NCBI RefSeq assembly: GCF_007923445.1
Contig: NZ_VOJI01000018.1
Location: forward strand, 1 to 58,958
From: Puniceibacterium confluentis
Lineage (GTDB): Bacteria; Pseudomonadota; Alphaproteobacteria; Rhodobacterales; Rhodobacteraceae
DNA: 58,958 nt
Reading direction: 5' to 3'
Positions 16,157-26,423 of this stretch are shown here, piece after piece. The position numbers were made by a program, and so were the translations under genes. The stretch's first letter is position 1; every line of letters starts with the position of its first letter. Under the pieces are notes generated by a model, which worked only from the letters and a program-made list of their open reading frames with translations, made no database searches and had not been told where the DNA came from.

Positions 16157-17539
16157 ATGGCTATTCATGCGATCACCAACACCACCGCCATCACGATGGA
16201 CCCCGCCCGGAGAGTGCTTGAGAACGCGACGATCCTTTTTGAAAATGATCGCATCACCGCCGTTGGTTCTGCTGATGAGGTGGCCGTGCCGGAAGGGGCT
16301 GAGCGGATCGGGGGGGCGGATATGATCACCCTGCCGGGGTTGATCGACAGCCATGCCCATGCCGGACACGGTTTGACACGCAACCTTGGCGGCGGCGACG
16401 GTGACGCGTGGTTCAAGGCCTGCGAAGACCTCTATACCCGCGGGTCTACCCCCGGATTCTGGCAGGCCGAAGCGCGGCTTTCGGGGCTTGAGCGGCTCAA
16501 GGCGGGGATCACCACCTGCACCATGCTGCTCGGCGGCGGAGCTGATCATTACCGCACCGATACCATCGAGGCAGGCGATCTGCACTGTGCCGCCACGCGA
16601 GAGATCGGCATCCGTACAATGCTCGCTGTTGGGCTGAACCGACGGCCATTCCCCAGGACCTACCGCAGCCTCGATCTCAGCCAGGATCTTACCCTTTCAT
16701 TCGAAGACCAACTCGCGGTTTGCGGACAATTGGCAGACACGCATGGCGATCTGCTGGGGGAAGGCACCGGCATCTGTCTGATCATGCCGGTCTATTCTCC
16801 TGCTGAATTCGCCCAAGACCCGGATGAAATCCGCCAGATGTGCCGCGCGGCGATGGATTTGCGCGAAAGGCAGGGTCTGCTGTTTACCCAGGACGGCCAC
16901 CGCGAAGGCTCCATCGCGCTGGCCGAAGATCTCGGCATTCTCGGCCCGTGGGCCTACCTCTCTCACTCGGTCGACCTCACCCCAGAAGACATGGCCGCCG
17001 CGAAGCGCAGTGGCGCGTCTATCGTGCATAACCCGTCGGCAATCATGTCCATCCTTGGCCGCTGCCCCGCGCCAGAACTGCGCGACATGGGCGTGACCGT
17101 CGCCTTGGGGTCAGATGCGGCGGCCCCGGATCGCGGATATGACATGTTCCGGCATATGGCCCAGTGTTTGCACTACCACCGCCGCCACTTCCGTGATCCT
17201 GCAGTGATGATGCCGCTCGATGTTCTTGAAATGTGTACCATCCACGCGGCAAGGGCGATTGGGCTGGAGGATGAGTTGGGCTCACTTGAGCCGGGCAAAA
17301 AGGCCGATATCGTCATGCTCGACCGCCGCAAGCCGCATCTCTACCCGCCGATGATGCCACTGACGACAGTGGCACAGTTTGCCAACGCGGCAGACGTGGA
17401 TACCGTGATCGTGAACGGTAACATCCGCATGCGGCACCGGAAGACCGATCTGGACGAAGACGCAATCCTCGACGCTGCGACGCGGGAGTTACAAGCGGCT
17501 GTCGCGCGCTGTAGACTGACGCATCTCTTGGTCGAGTAG
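16157..17539 (+). CDS. Amidohydrolase/deaminase of the TrzN-SsnA-guanine deaminase group
   Basis: The 460-residue enzyme has the metal ligands SHAHAGHG (His66, His68), a middle TQDGHREGS segment where the family usually has HxHxxE, LSHSVDLT, and GVTVALGSDAAAPDRGYDM with the catalytic aspartate. It also has IVHNPSAIMSILGR before that aspartate, as in aminohydrolases of N-heterocycles. The ATG at 16157 is 2 nt after the GntR stop with GGGGG nearby. It is the third amidohydrolase of the locus and is expressed with the regulator. The middle motif is unusual, so its metal site may be altered. Confidence 0.87.
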   Translation: MAIHAITNTTAITMDPARRVLENATILFENDRITAVGSADEVAVPEGAERIGGADMITLPGLIDSHAHAGHGLTRNLGGGDGDAWFKACEDLYTRGSTPGFWQAEARLSGLERLKAGITTCTMLLGGGADHYRTDTIEAGDLHCAATREIGIRTMLAVGLNRRPFPRTYRSLDLSQDLTLSFEDQLAVCGQLADTHGDLLGEGTGICLIMPVYSPAEFAQDPDEIRQMCRAAMDLRERQGLLFTQDGHREGSIALAEDLGILGPWAYLSHSVDLTPEDMAAAKRSGASIVHNPSAIMSILGRCPAPELRDMGVTVALGSDAAAPDRGYDMFRHMAQCLHYHRRHFRDPAVMMPLDVLEMCTIHAARAIGLEDELGSLEPGKKADIVMLDRRKPHLYPPMMPLTTVAQFANAADVDTVIVNGNIRMRHRKTDLDEDAILDAATRELQAAVARCRLTHLLVE

Positions 17540-17610
17540 AGGCTGCATCCGCTGTCCTGCCACGGGAATTTTCCTCCACCGCCGATTAGAGTCCGCCCTC
17601 GGATCAGGCC

Positions 17611-18090
17611 TCATAGCCAGTAGATGACGAGTGCAGCGAGGGCGATTGCGGAGAGGAAGACTTCGGGGCAGCGGTCATGGCGGGTTGCGACACGCCGCCA
17701 GTCCTTGAGCCTGCCGAACATGATCTCGATCACTGCCCGGCAGTGCATTGCGCAGCAATGTCACGAGAGGGTTGCGGCGTGTGCAGCGCCGCTTGTCGTA
17801 TCGGATTGTAGTCTTGCGTTGCTTGCGACCCGGGATGCAGGCGCGTATCCCGCTGTCTTTCAACGCTTCTCTGAACCAATCAGCGTCATAGCCGCGATCC
17901 CCAGGCAGCCAGACGACATCCGGCAGGCTGCTCGGCAGTGCTCGGGCACCGATGTAGTCGCTGACCTGACCGGCGGTCACGAACAGATCGAGCGCACGTC
18001 CCTGGCTGTCGCAGATGGCGTGCAGTTTCGTGTTCTTGCCCCCCTTGGTTCGACCAATCAGGCGACCGCGCCCCGCTTTTTGATGCCCGG
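17611..18090 (-). pseudogene. IS5-family transposase orfB, broken by a small insertion
   Basis: Reading leftward, the frame gives RLIGRTKGGKNTKLHA, then VTAGQVSDYIGA, PGDRGYDADWFREALKD (DDE-type catalytic region) and GRKQRKTTIRYDKRRCTRRN. The frame is then lost across a hairpin-rich insertion at about 17731-17764. The rest of the protein, VIEIMFGRLKDWRRVATRHD followed by a FLSAIALAALVIYWL end, continues in another frame to a stop at 17611. Transposase function should be lost. Confidence 0.75.
17731..17760. repeat. Two back-to-back perfect hairpins inserted in the transposase gene
   Basis: cactgcc-c-ggcagtg (17731-17745) is followed directly by cattgc-gca-gcaatg (17746-17760). Both stems are perfect and no base separates them. 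TCAC occurs at 17730-17733 and again at 17761-17764, like a 4-bp duplication. Removing 31 bp restores the frame to RRNPLVIEIMFG. Confidence 0.6.
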
Positions 18091-18405
18091 ACTGGACGCC
18101 GTTCGATGAGCTTTGCGGTAAGTGGCGTCGATCATGACCGTCGTCTGTTCGCCGTGATCAGCAGCCAGACCGGCCATCATCTGGGCAAAGATGCCCTTGT
18201 CACTCCAGCGTTTCCACCGGTTGTGGAGCGTTTTGTGCGGGCCGTATTCCCTCGGCGCGCCACGCCACCGTAAGCCGTTGCGATTGATGAAGATAATCCC
18301 GCCAAGCACGCGCTTGCCATCGACGCGTGGCTTGCCGTGGGATCTGGGAAAGCAGGGCTCAAGACGCGCCATCTGCGCGTCGGACAACCAGATCAGATCA
18401 GACAT
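18058..18405 (-). CDS. IS5-family transposase orfA
   Basis: The 115-residue product matches the N-terminal half of IS427-group transposases: LIWLSDAQMARLEPCFPRSH, VLGGIIFINRNGLRWRGAPREYGPHKT, then RWKRWSDKGIFAQMMAGLA and VMIDATYRKAHRTASS. Near its end ATC AAA AAG could allow a -1 ribosomal shift into orfB, the usual way such elements make full transposase. The ATG at 18405 is chosen over a GTG at 18411. The partner orfB is broken. Confidence 0.85.
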   Translation of the reverse strand: MSDLIWLSDAQMARLEPCFPRSHGKPRVDGKRVLGGIIFINRNGLRWRGAPREYGPHKTLHNRWKRWSDKGIFAQMMAGLAADHGEQTTVMIDATYRKAHRTASSPGIKKRGAVA

Positions 18406-18484
18406 GTTCACCGATCATTTTTTGAGCCGTGAATCACGCAACGAAGCGAAAATCAATGGGTCCTGAGCCTAGTAAAACGAAGGT

Positions 18485-18751
18485 TTGAAGGCGTTGAATG
18501 CTGTCAATCGCTTAAGAGCGGCCCCCAGATGCAAAGCCAGGACAAAGACAACCGGCAATTGCTGCATGTCGCCTGCCGTACGTGGGTGGCACGTCTGCCG
18601 GATGCACGGCGCGCGCGGCGGTGCCCCGACCGGCGCAGCCAATGGTGCTTGGCGACATGGCGAGCGGACGGGTGAATCTGAACAGATCCTGCGCGAATTG
18701 AAACGGCTAATGGATCTGGCGCAGGATGGCTTGAACACCCTGACCCGCTGA
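18485..18751 (+). CDS. Small Cys/His protein with RMHGARGGAPTG motif
   Basis: The 88-residue protein has PRCKARTKTTGNCC, then GWHVCRMHGARGGAPTG and NGAWRHGERTGESEQILRELKRL. This matches a family of small proteins, common in alphaproteobacteria and often near mobile DNA, with a Cys-x(n)-Cys-Cys-x(n)-Cys-x2-His pattern that could bind zinc. No function is known to me. The frame begins with TTG 16 bp after the right end of the IS, so the native start or promoter may have been removed by the insertion. Confidence 0.6.
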   Translation: MKALNAVNRLRAAPRCKARTKTTGNCCMSPAVRGWHVCRMHGARGGAPTGAANGAWRHGERTGESEQILRELKRLMDLAQDGLNTLTR

Positions 18752-18980
18752 ACCGGGAGGGGGCGGGCGGATCCTAATGACCATGCGCGCAGGGACCGGA
18801 TCGGACTGCACTTCGCGGGCATGCACATTCCTGAGAACCGACGCAGGCCAGGGGGGCGCATCTCTGTTACCCTTGATCCGGGACCGCCCGGGGTAGCAAA
18901 ATTCACGCGCGGGCAGTTCGGAGGAAAAAAGCCGAACGCAATCCCAAGCGTTTATTCTATGTGGGGCAAGTGTGGGTTAA
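18752..18980. other. Gap between the small protein and tRNA-Ser
   Basis: No recognisable gene. A minus-strand open frame crosses it but lacks protein-like composition and overlaps the small gene. Confidence 0.4.
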
Positions 18981-19010
18981 TTGCCTTTTAGCCTATGAAA
19001 TCAAAGGCAA
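18981..19010 (-). terminator. Inverted repeat just downstream of tRNA-Ser
   Basis: TTGCCTTT (18981-18988) and AAAGGCAA (19003-19010) form a perfect 8-bp stem with a 14-nt loop directly after the 3' end of the tRNA. No long T run follows on the minus strand, so it is either a weak terminator or a 3' processing structure. Confidence 0.4.
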
Positions 19011-19011
19011 G

Positions 19012-19101
19012 TGGCGGAGAGACAGGGATTCGAACCCTGGGAACCCGTGAAGGCTCAACGGTTTTCGAGACCGCCCCGTTCGACCACTCCGGCACCTCTC
19101 C
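19012..19101 (-). tRNA. tRNA-Ser(CGA)
   Basis: On the minus strand the 7-bp acceptor stem GGAGAGG (19101-19095) pairs with TCTCTCC (19022-19016). CTCGAAA is the anticodon loop, giving anticodon CGA, and a long variable arm and GGTTCGAATCC T loop follow. CCA is encoded at 19014-19012. The 90-nt length with a variable arm is typical of serine tRNA. Its 3' end faces the accessory region to the left, the orientation used when elements integrate into tRNA genes. Confidence 0.95.
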
Positions 19102-19273
19102 GCGGGGGTCTGGTGGGTGCGTTTAGCCTCATGCGGGGGGCGGGTGCAACAGGGAAAATGCGCAAATGTGCAAACTCCTCCGAAGGATCACGGCGACGTG
19201 CCCCGATACGGCTTGGAAATGGACGGCAGGGGGAATAGCTAGGAAGGAAACGCCGCAAAAGGACCACCGTCAC

Positions 19274-20083
19274 ATGTTCGCGAGAATCAGCGCCTTCGCA
19301 ATTGCAGCCGTCATCGCGTGCCCCGCCTGGGCGACGCCGTCCGACGACCTGCTGACCGCGCTTGGGGTCCGGGAGATTGTCGATGTCATGCGCGCGGAGG
19401 GCCTGGATTATGGCGACGAGCTGGCGCGGGACATGTTGCCCGGCGGCAGGTCCAGCGCCTGGTCTGCGGCGGTGTCGACGATCTATGACACCGACTGGAT
19501 GTATGAGACGGTGCGCACCGAATTCGCGGCCACGCTGGGTGACGAGGACCTCAGTCCCTTGCTGGCGTATTTCACCTCTGAAGAGGGTCGCCGCATCGTT
19601 GAGCTGGAACTGGAGGCGCGGCGGGCGATGGTCGACGCCGATGTCGAGGACATGGCGCGCGCGACGTTCAGCGACCTGGACGGCAGCGGGGACAAGCGGC
19701 TTGAACGACTGGAGGCCTTTGTCGAGGCCAACGATCTGATCGAGGCAAATGTGACCGGGGCGCTGAACGCCAGTTTCAAGTTTTACTCCGGGCTGGTCGA
19801 AGGCGGCGCGCTGGAGATGTCCGAAGCCGAGATACTGGCGGACGTCTGGGCCCAGGAGGACGAGACGCGCGAGGATACCCGTGAATGGCTGTACGGCTAC
19901 CTGCTGCTGGCCTACGGACCGCTCAGCGACGACGTGCTGGAGGGTTATATCGACCTGTCGTCCTCACCTGCGGGGCAGTTGATGAACCGGGCCTTGTTCG
20001 CGGGGTTCAACACGATGTATGATGACATCTCCCGCCAGCTGGGCCATGCTTCGGCGCTTCAGATGCAGGCGCAGGAACTCTAG
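19274..20083 (+). CDS. Secreted DUF2059-family protein
   Basis: The 269-residue protein has a signal peptide (ARISAFAIAAVIACPAWA, cleavage near 20). The rest is helical, with the DUF2059-like segments YFTSEEGRRIVELELEARRAM and YIDLSSSPAGQLMNRALFAGF. A DLDGSGDKRLER stretch resembles an EF-hand loop but lacks the final acidic ligand. The ATG at 19274 starts the signal peptide; a longer frame from 19166 lacks one. It is probably periplasmic, function unknown. It is the first gene on the conserved side of the tRNA. Confidence 0.75.
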   Translation: MFARISAFAIAAVIACPAWATPSDDLLTALGVREIVDVMRAEGLDYGDELARDMLPGGRSSAWSAAVSTIYDTDWMYETVRTEFAATLGDEDLSPLLAYFTSEEGRRIVELELEARRAMVDADVEDMARATFSDLDGSGDKRLERLEAFVEANDLIEANVTGALNASFKFYSGLVEGGALEMSEAEILADVWAQEDETREDTREWLYGYLLLAYGPLSDDVLEGYIDLSSSPAGQLMNRALFAGFNTMYDDISRQLGHASALQMQAQEL

Positions 20084-20120
20084 GATCGCCAGCGCCGCGG
20101 GGATTGGCTCCGGGAGGTGC

Positions 20121-20149
20121 TTGACAATCGGGGTCGGGCGCAACATAAG
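20121..20149 (+). promoter_or_regulatory. Sigma70-type promoter of rplU-rpmA
   Basis: A perfect TTGACA (20121-20126) is followed, after 17 nt, by CATAAG (20144-20149). The site lies about 150 bp before the rplU start, leaving a leader of roughly 140 nt. Confidence 0.6.
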
Positions 20150-20297
20150 CGCGGCTCTCGGGCCGGAGCTTCTGCATCGGTCTCAGAGGTTATTGACATG
20201 ACGCCCCCAGAGGGCGCGCTGTCCGAGGCGGCAAAAGCCGGGAAACACCTGCAGACGGGCAGGGGCCACAGGACGCGGCAGACAAAGGAAGACACGC

Positions 20298-20933
20298 ATG
20301 TTTGCGGTGATGAAGACCGGCGGCAAGCAATACAAGGTTCAGTCCGGCGATACGCTTCGGGTGGAACGGCTTGCAGCGGATGCTGGTGAAAAAGTCCAGT
20401 TCAACGATATTCTGATGATCGGCGGCGACAACCTGACCGTGGGCGCGCCGTTTGTGGCGGGCGCCGCTGTACAGGCCGAGGTCATCGACCAGGTCAAGGG
20501 TGACAAGGTCATCCACTTCGTCAAGCGTCGCCGGAAGCACGGCTCGCAGCGCACCAAGGGGCACCGCCAGAAGCTGACCCTGGTCCGCGTGACCGACATC
20601 CTCGCCTCGGGCGGCGATTCGACCGGCATCAAGGTTGCGATCGGAACGGGCTCGGTGCCCGCGACGGTTCAGGCGGCTGCGCCGAAAGCCGAAAAGAAGG
20701 CCGCGGCACCCAAGGCCGCGCCCGCCGCTGCCGGTGGCGACGATCTCAAGGAACTGTCGGGCGTGGGTCCGGCGCTTGAGAAGAAGCTGCACGATGCAGG
20801 GATCACGACCTATGCGCAGATCGCGGCATGGAGCGAGGCAGACGTCGAGAAGTTCGGCGAACTGCTGTCCTTCAAGGGCCGGATCGAGCGTGAAGGCTGG
20901 ATCGAACAAGCCAAAGCTCTGGCTGCGAAATAA
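20298..20933 (+). CDS. rplU: 50S ribosomal protein L21 with C-terminal helix-hairpin-helix extension
   Basis: The first 100 residues are standard L21: MFAVMKTGGKQYKV, IGGDNLTVGAPFV, VIHFVKRRRKHGSQRTKGHR, KLTLVRVTDI. The protein then continues to 211 residues, far beyond the roughly 103 of E. coli L21. An Ala/Lys/Pro linker (about 120-145) leads to a C-terminal domain with LKELSGVGPALEKKLHDAGI and YAQIAAWSEADV, a helix-hairpin-helix-like fold also seen on L21 in other Rhodobacterales. rpmA follows after 12 nt. The extension may contact rRNA or another protein. Confidence 0.97.
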   Translation: MFAVMKTGGKQYKVQSGDTLRVERLAADAGEKVQFNDILMIGGDNLTVGAPFVAGAAVQAEVIDQVKGDKVIHFVKRRRKHGSQRTKGHRQKLTLVRVTDILASGGDSTGIKVAIGTGSVPATVQAAAPKAEKKAAAPKAAPAAAGGDDLKELSGVGPALEKKLHDAGITTYAQIAAWSEADVEKFGELLSFKGRIEREGWIEQAKALAAK

Positions 20934-20945
20934 GGAGACCAACCC

Positions 20946-21215
20946 ATGGCACACAAAAAAGCAGGCGGTTCCTCCCGCAACGGGCGCGACTCTGCCGGTC
21001 GCCGCCTTGGCGTAAAACTCTTCGGTGGTCAGAAGGCGATTGCCGGCAACATCATCGTGCGTCAGCGCGGCACCAAGTTCTGGCCGGGTGAGGGCGTTGG
21101 TCTTGGCAAGGATCACACGATCTTCGCGATGACCGAAGGCGCCGTGACCTTCCACAAGGGCCTCAAGGGCCGCACCTTTATTTCGGTCCTGCCAGCGGCG
21201 GAAGCTGCCGAGTAA
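20946..21215 (+). CDS. rpmA: 50S ribosomal protein L27
   Basis: The 89-residue protein begins [20 protein letters not shown] and continues [27 protein letters not shown], all diagnostic for L27, whose N-terminal tail reaches the peptidyl-transferase centre. It is cotranscribed with rplU and ended by a strong terminator at 21243. Confidence 0.98.
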   Translation: MAHKKAGGSSRNGRDSAGRRLGVKLFGGQKAIAGNIIVRQRGTKFWPGEGVGLGKDHTIFAMTEGAVTFHKGLKGRTFISVLPAAEAAE

Positions 21216-21242
21216 GCCGACCTTAAGGTTTCAGAGACATTA

Positions 21243-21274
21243 GGGGATCGGCAGAAACGCCGGTCCCCTTTTTT
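21243..21274 (+). terminator. Rho-independent terminator after rpmA
   Basis: GGGGATCGGC and GCCGGTCCCC form a 10-bp stem with one G-T pair and a 6-nt loop, followed by six T residues. Confidence 0.92.
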
Positions 21275-21372
21275 CGTATTGGTGCATTTTCCGCTCCGTG
21301 CCGCGTTCCCGTCAGAGGAATGACCACGGGACAGGCGCGCTGATACCCGCCGTGTTTTGGAGGAGAAGACAC

Positions 21373-21912
21373 ATGAGCCTGGACCATGCCAACGTTCAGC
21401 CGACCATCCGGACCGAACGCTTCGACCTGCGCCCACTGCGCCCGTCGGACACCGGCCTCATCGAGTATTATGCCGGTGACAAACGTGTGGCCGACATGAC
21501 CGCAAACGTGCCGCACCCGCTGCCGCCCGGCGCGACCGAAGCCTATGTTGCCCGGGCCATGTCCAGCGAACGGACCATGGATGTCTGGGCGATGGACGGC
21601 ACCAAGGCGGACGGACCCGAGGTGATGGGCGTGATCTCGCTGGAACGGCTCGACCGCAAACAGTCGGAAGTCTCGTACTGGGTTGCGCCGGCGTTCTGGA
21701 ACACCGGGCTGGCTTCCGACGCCGTACGCGCGCTGGTCGAGGCAAATCCCCTGGGCAGCGCCACGATGTTCGCGTCGGTGTTTCAGGAAAACCTTGCATC
21801 CGCCCGGGTGCTGACCAACTGCGGGTTCGAATACATTGGCGATGCCGAAGCGTTTTCGGTGGCCCGCAACGCCAAGGTCTCAACCTGGACCTATCTCAGA
21901 AAACTGCGCTGA
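21373..21912 (+). CDS. GNAT-family N-acetyltransferase (RimJ-like)
   Basis: The 179-residue protein has the RimJ/RimL-type start TIRTERFDLRPLRPSDTGLI, then GVISLERLDRKQSEVSYWVAPAFWNTGLASDAVRALVEA and the C-terminal NLASARVLTNCGFEYIGDAE typical of acetyltransferases acting on protein N-termini or small amines. The ATG at 21373 is preceded by GGAGGAGAAG. It lies between rpmA and obgE, a position conserved in Rhodobacterales. The substrate is unknown. Confidence 0.88.
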   Translation: MSLDHANVQPTIRTERFDLRPLRPSDTGLIEYYAGDKRVADMTANVPHPLPPGATEAYVARAMSSERTMDVWAMDGTKADGPEVMGVISLERLDRKQSEVSYWVAPAFWNTGLASDAVRALVEANPLGSATMFASVFQENLASARVLTNCGFEYIGDAEAFSVARNAKVSTWTYLRKLR

Positions 21913-21948
21913 TCCGCGCCGCTTGAGGCGGCTGCGGGAACGCGCTAA

Positions 21949-24116
<2,168 letters not shown>

Positions 24117-24176
24117 GCGTCAGGGTTTCTTCTCTTTCCAAATACTCACAATCCGACGCAGCCAAAGGCAGAAACG

Positions 24177-25442
24177 ATGCAGGACATGACAGACATCCCC
24201 GCCCTGATGGCCGCAATCGGCGCCCGCGCCCGCGCCGCTGCGGCCGAGCTGAGCCATGCCCCGGCCGAGGGTCGCGCGCAGGCACTGACCGTGGCGGCCG
24301 ATGCGCTTTGGCGTACCCGTGAGGCGGTGCTGGCCGCCAACGAACGGGACATGGCCTTTGGCCGCGAAAAGGGTCTGAGCGATGCGATGCTGGACCGCCT
24401 GCACCTGGACGAGGCGCGGGTGGCGGCGATGTGTGACGGGCTGCGGGCCATCGCGGCACAGGAGGATCCGGTGGGCAAGGTGATGGCGGAATGGGATCAG
24501 CCGTCGGGCATTCACATCCGCCGGGTGCGCACTCCCCTGGGGGTGATCGGCGTGATCTACGAATCGCGTCCCAACGTGACCGCGGACGCCGGTGCGCTGT
24601 GCCTGAAGTCCGGCAACGCGGTGATCCTGCGCGGCGGATCGGAAAGCCTGCATTCCTCGACCGCGATCCATGCCGCGCTGGTCGAGGGACTGCGCGCCGC
24701 CGGTCTGCCCGAGGCGGCGATCCAGCTGGTTCCGACCCGGGACCGCGAGGCCGTGTCGGCGATGCTGGCGATGACCGACAGCATCGACGTGATTGTGCCG
24801 CGCGGTGGCAAGGGACTGGTCGGGCTGGTGCAGAAAGAGGCCCGTGTGCCGGTGTTCGCGCATCTCGAAGGGATTGTGCACATCTATGTCGACAAGGACG
24901 CCGATCCGGTCAAGGCGCTGGATGTGATCCTGAATGCCAAGACCCGCCGCACAGGTATCTGCGGCGCGGCGGAATGTCTGCTCATCCATCGCGACATTGC
25001 CGACACCATCGGTCAGGGCGTGATCCGCGCACTGCTGAACGCCGGAGTTGAAGTGCGCGCCGACGCCGAGCTTTTGTCGATCGACGGCACGGTGGCGGCA
25101 ACCGAGGACGACTGGGGCCGCGAATATCTCGATTCCATCATCGCTGCCCGTGTGGTGGATGATGTCGACGCCGCGATCCAGCATATCCGGCTCTATGGCT
25201 CGCAGCACACCGACTGCATCCTGACCGAGGATCCCGAGGCGGCGGCCAGGTTCTTCGAACGGCTGGACAGCGCCATACTGATGCACAATGCCTCGACTCA
25301 ATTCGCCGATGGCGGTGAATTCGGCATGGGCGCAGAGATCGGCATTGCCACCGGAAAACTGCATGCGCGTGGGCCGGTCGGAGCGGAGCAGCTGACCAGC
25401 TTCAAGTATCTGGTCACCGGGGACGGGACCATACGCGGCTGA
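24177..25442 (+). CDS. proA: Gamma-glutamyl phosphate reductase
   Basis: This 421-residue aldehyde-dehydrogenase-fold enzyme reduces glutamyl phosphate to glutamate semialdehyde. The catalytic cysteine lies in [17 protein letters not shown]. Other markers are [46 protein letters not shown] and [20 protein letters not shown]. It follows proB and completes the two-step route to the proline precursor. Confidence 0.98.
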   Translation: MQDMTDIPALMAAIGARARAAAAELSHAPAEGRAQALTVAADALWRTREAVLAANERDMAFGREKGLSDAMLDRLHLDEARVAAMCDGLRAIAAQEDPVGKVMAEWDQPSGIHIRRVRTPLGVIGVIYESRPNVTADAGALCLKSGNAVILRGGSESLHSSTAIHAALVEGLRAAGLPEAAIQLVPTRDREAVSAMLAMTDSIDVIVPRGGKGLVGLVQKEARVPVFAHLEGIVHIYVDKDADPVKALDVILNAKTRRTGICGAAECLLIHRDIADTIGQGVIRALLNAGVEVRADAELLSIDGTVAATEDDWGREYLDSIIAARVVDDVDAAIQHIRLYGSQHTDCILTEDPEAAARFFERLDSAILMHNASTQFADGGEFGMGAEIGIATGKLHARGPVGAEQLTSFKYLVTGDGTIRG

Positions 25443-25487
25443 ACACAGCCGCCGGGTTTTTCCCCGGTCGGGGGGCGATCCTGCGGT

Positions 25488-26090
25488 TCACAGTTGCAGC
25501 CGCAGGTGATTGTCAGCCTGTGTGTATGTCATTGTGCGCCCGTGGTCGGCGGCAACCACCTGCAGCATCGCAAACTGCACCCGTGCGGGCGAAATTTCGG
25601 TCCTGTGCGACGGATCCGTGAGCATTTTCCACAGATCGGGATCCAGCGAAAGCCGTGGCCCCGTGCCCGCGATCTGCCAGCGCCCGTCCTGCAGATCAAA
25701 CACCACGGTACCGCCCTGTGGCAGCGCGGTTTCAAAACACAGCAACGCCAGAAATGCCAGCTGGACATCGCGGCGGTGTTGATTTCCATCCGGGTGCCAC
25801 TGCGTCTGCAGGCGCGTGCCCCTGGCAATGCCTTCCAGGACGCTGACCACCTCGTCGCGCCGCAACTGCTGTCCGGCAGAGGACGTCCCGAATGCCACTC
25901 GGAAAAACCGGATCCGCGCCGTTGCACTGCTGCAACTGTCATTGATCAGGTCGAATTCCGGCCCGATGCCGCCCGCGCCATTCAGCGTCAACAGTTCCAG
26001 CCCGTTGCTGATCGCGCCGATCGGGCTGATCAGATCGTGGCAGATACGGGAGCCTATCAAAGTCGCCAGGTCGGCGTTATCCTGTTGCAT
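25488..26090 (-). CDS. chpT: Histidine phosphotransferase ChpT
   Basis: The 200-residue protein starts near LATLIGSRICHDLISPIGAI, with the phospho-accepting histidine at residue 18, followed by NGLELL. The C-terminal half (LDLQDGRWQIAGTGPRLSLD-like) is the degenerate ATPase-like domain. ChpT carries phosphate from CckA to CtrA, which in Rhodobacterales controls motility, gene transfer agents and the cell cycle. The ATG at 26090 with GAGGTG is preferred; a start at 26135 would overlap the divergent gene. It is convergent with proA. Confidence 0.9.
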   Translation of the reverse strand: MQQDNADLATLIGSRICHDLISPIGAISNGLELLTLNGAGGIGPEFDLINDSCSSATARIRFFRVAFGTSSAGQQLRRDEVVSVLEGIARGTRLQTQWHPDGNQHRRDVQLAFLALLCFETALPQGGTVVFDLQDGRWQIAGTGPRLSLDPDLWKMLTDPSHRTEISPARVQFAMLQVVAADHGRTMTYTQADNHLRLQL

Positions 26091-26116
26091 CGACACCTCG
26101 GGGCGAAGGAACGGAA

Positions 26117-26302
26117 ATGAGTGATCTGAATGCATTGTTGGAACCCGGGATGCTGGTTACGCACCCGGACCGTCCCGACTGGGGCATGGGACAGGTGCAG
26201 TCGAATATCGGCGGGCGTATCACAGTCAACTTCCGCGAGGCGGGGAAGGTGGTCATCGACGGTCGACGTGTCACACTCATGCCGGTGTTCGGAAGTGAAT
26301 AG
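26117..26302 (+). CDS. DUF3553 family small protein
   Basis: The 61-residue protein reads LEPGMLVTHPDRPDWGMGQV, SNIGGRITVNFREAGKVVID and matches DUF3553, a short CarD/Tudor-like beta domain. A good AAGGA site precedes the ATG. It is divergent from chpT with 26 bp between start codons, an arrangement common in this order. Function is unknown. Confidence 0.88.
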   Translation: MSDLNALLEPGMLVTHPDRPDWGMGQVQSNIGGRITVNFREAGKVVIDGRRVTLMPVFGSE

Positions 26303-26423
26303 GACAAAGTGGTTTCTCAATAGTTAACAAATGGCGGTCTGGTGTCAGGCAGCCTGGCATCGCACCTGTTGCCAAGTCTATGCAGCTTGCCTAGAAGCGG
26401 GCAACAGGTTTCACCCAGCGGAA

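Larger units (their letters stand above)
17601..18469. mobile_element. IS5-family insertion sequence, degenerate
   Basis: The element of about 869 bp is bounded by imperfect inverted repeats: ggatcaggcctcat (17601-17614) against the complement of the right end, ggctcaggacccat (18469-18456), matching at 11 of 14 positions. It encodes an IS427/IS1031-type transposase in two frames on the minus strand. No clear target duplication was seen. It lies 61 bp after the amidohydrolase stop, so it does not interrupt that gene. Confidence 0.8.

Noticed and set aside
19274-20083. EF-hand in the DUF2059 protein (DLDGSGDKRLER)
   Set aside because: The 12th position is Arg rather than Glu/Asp and there is no second hand, so calcium binding is not supported.
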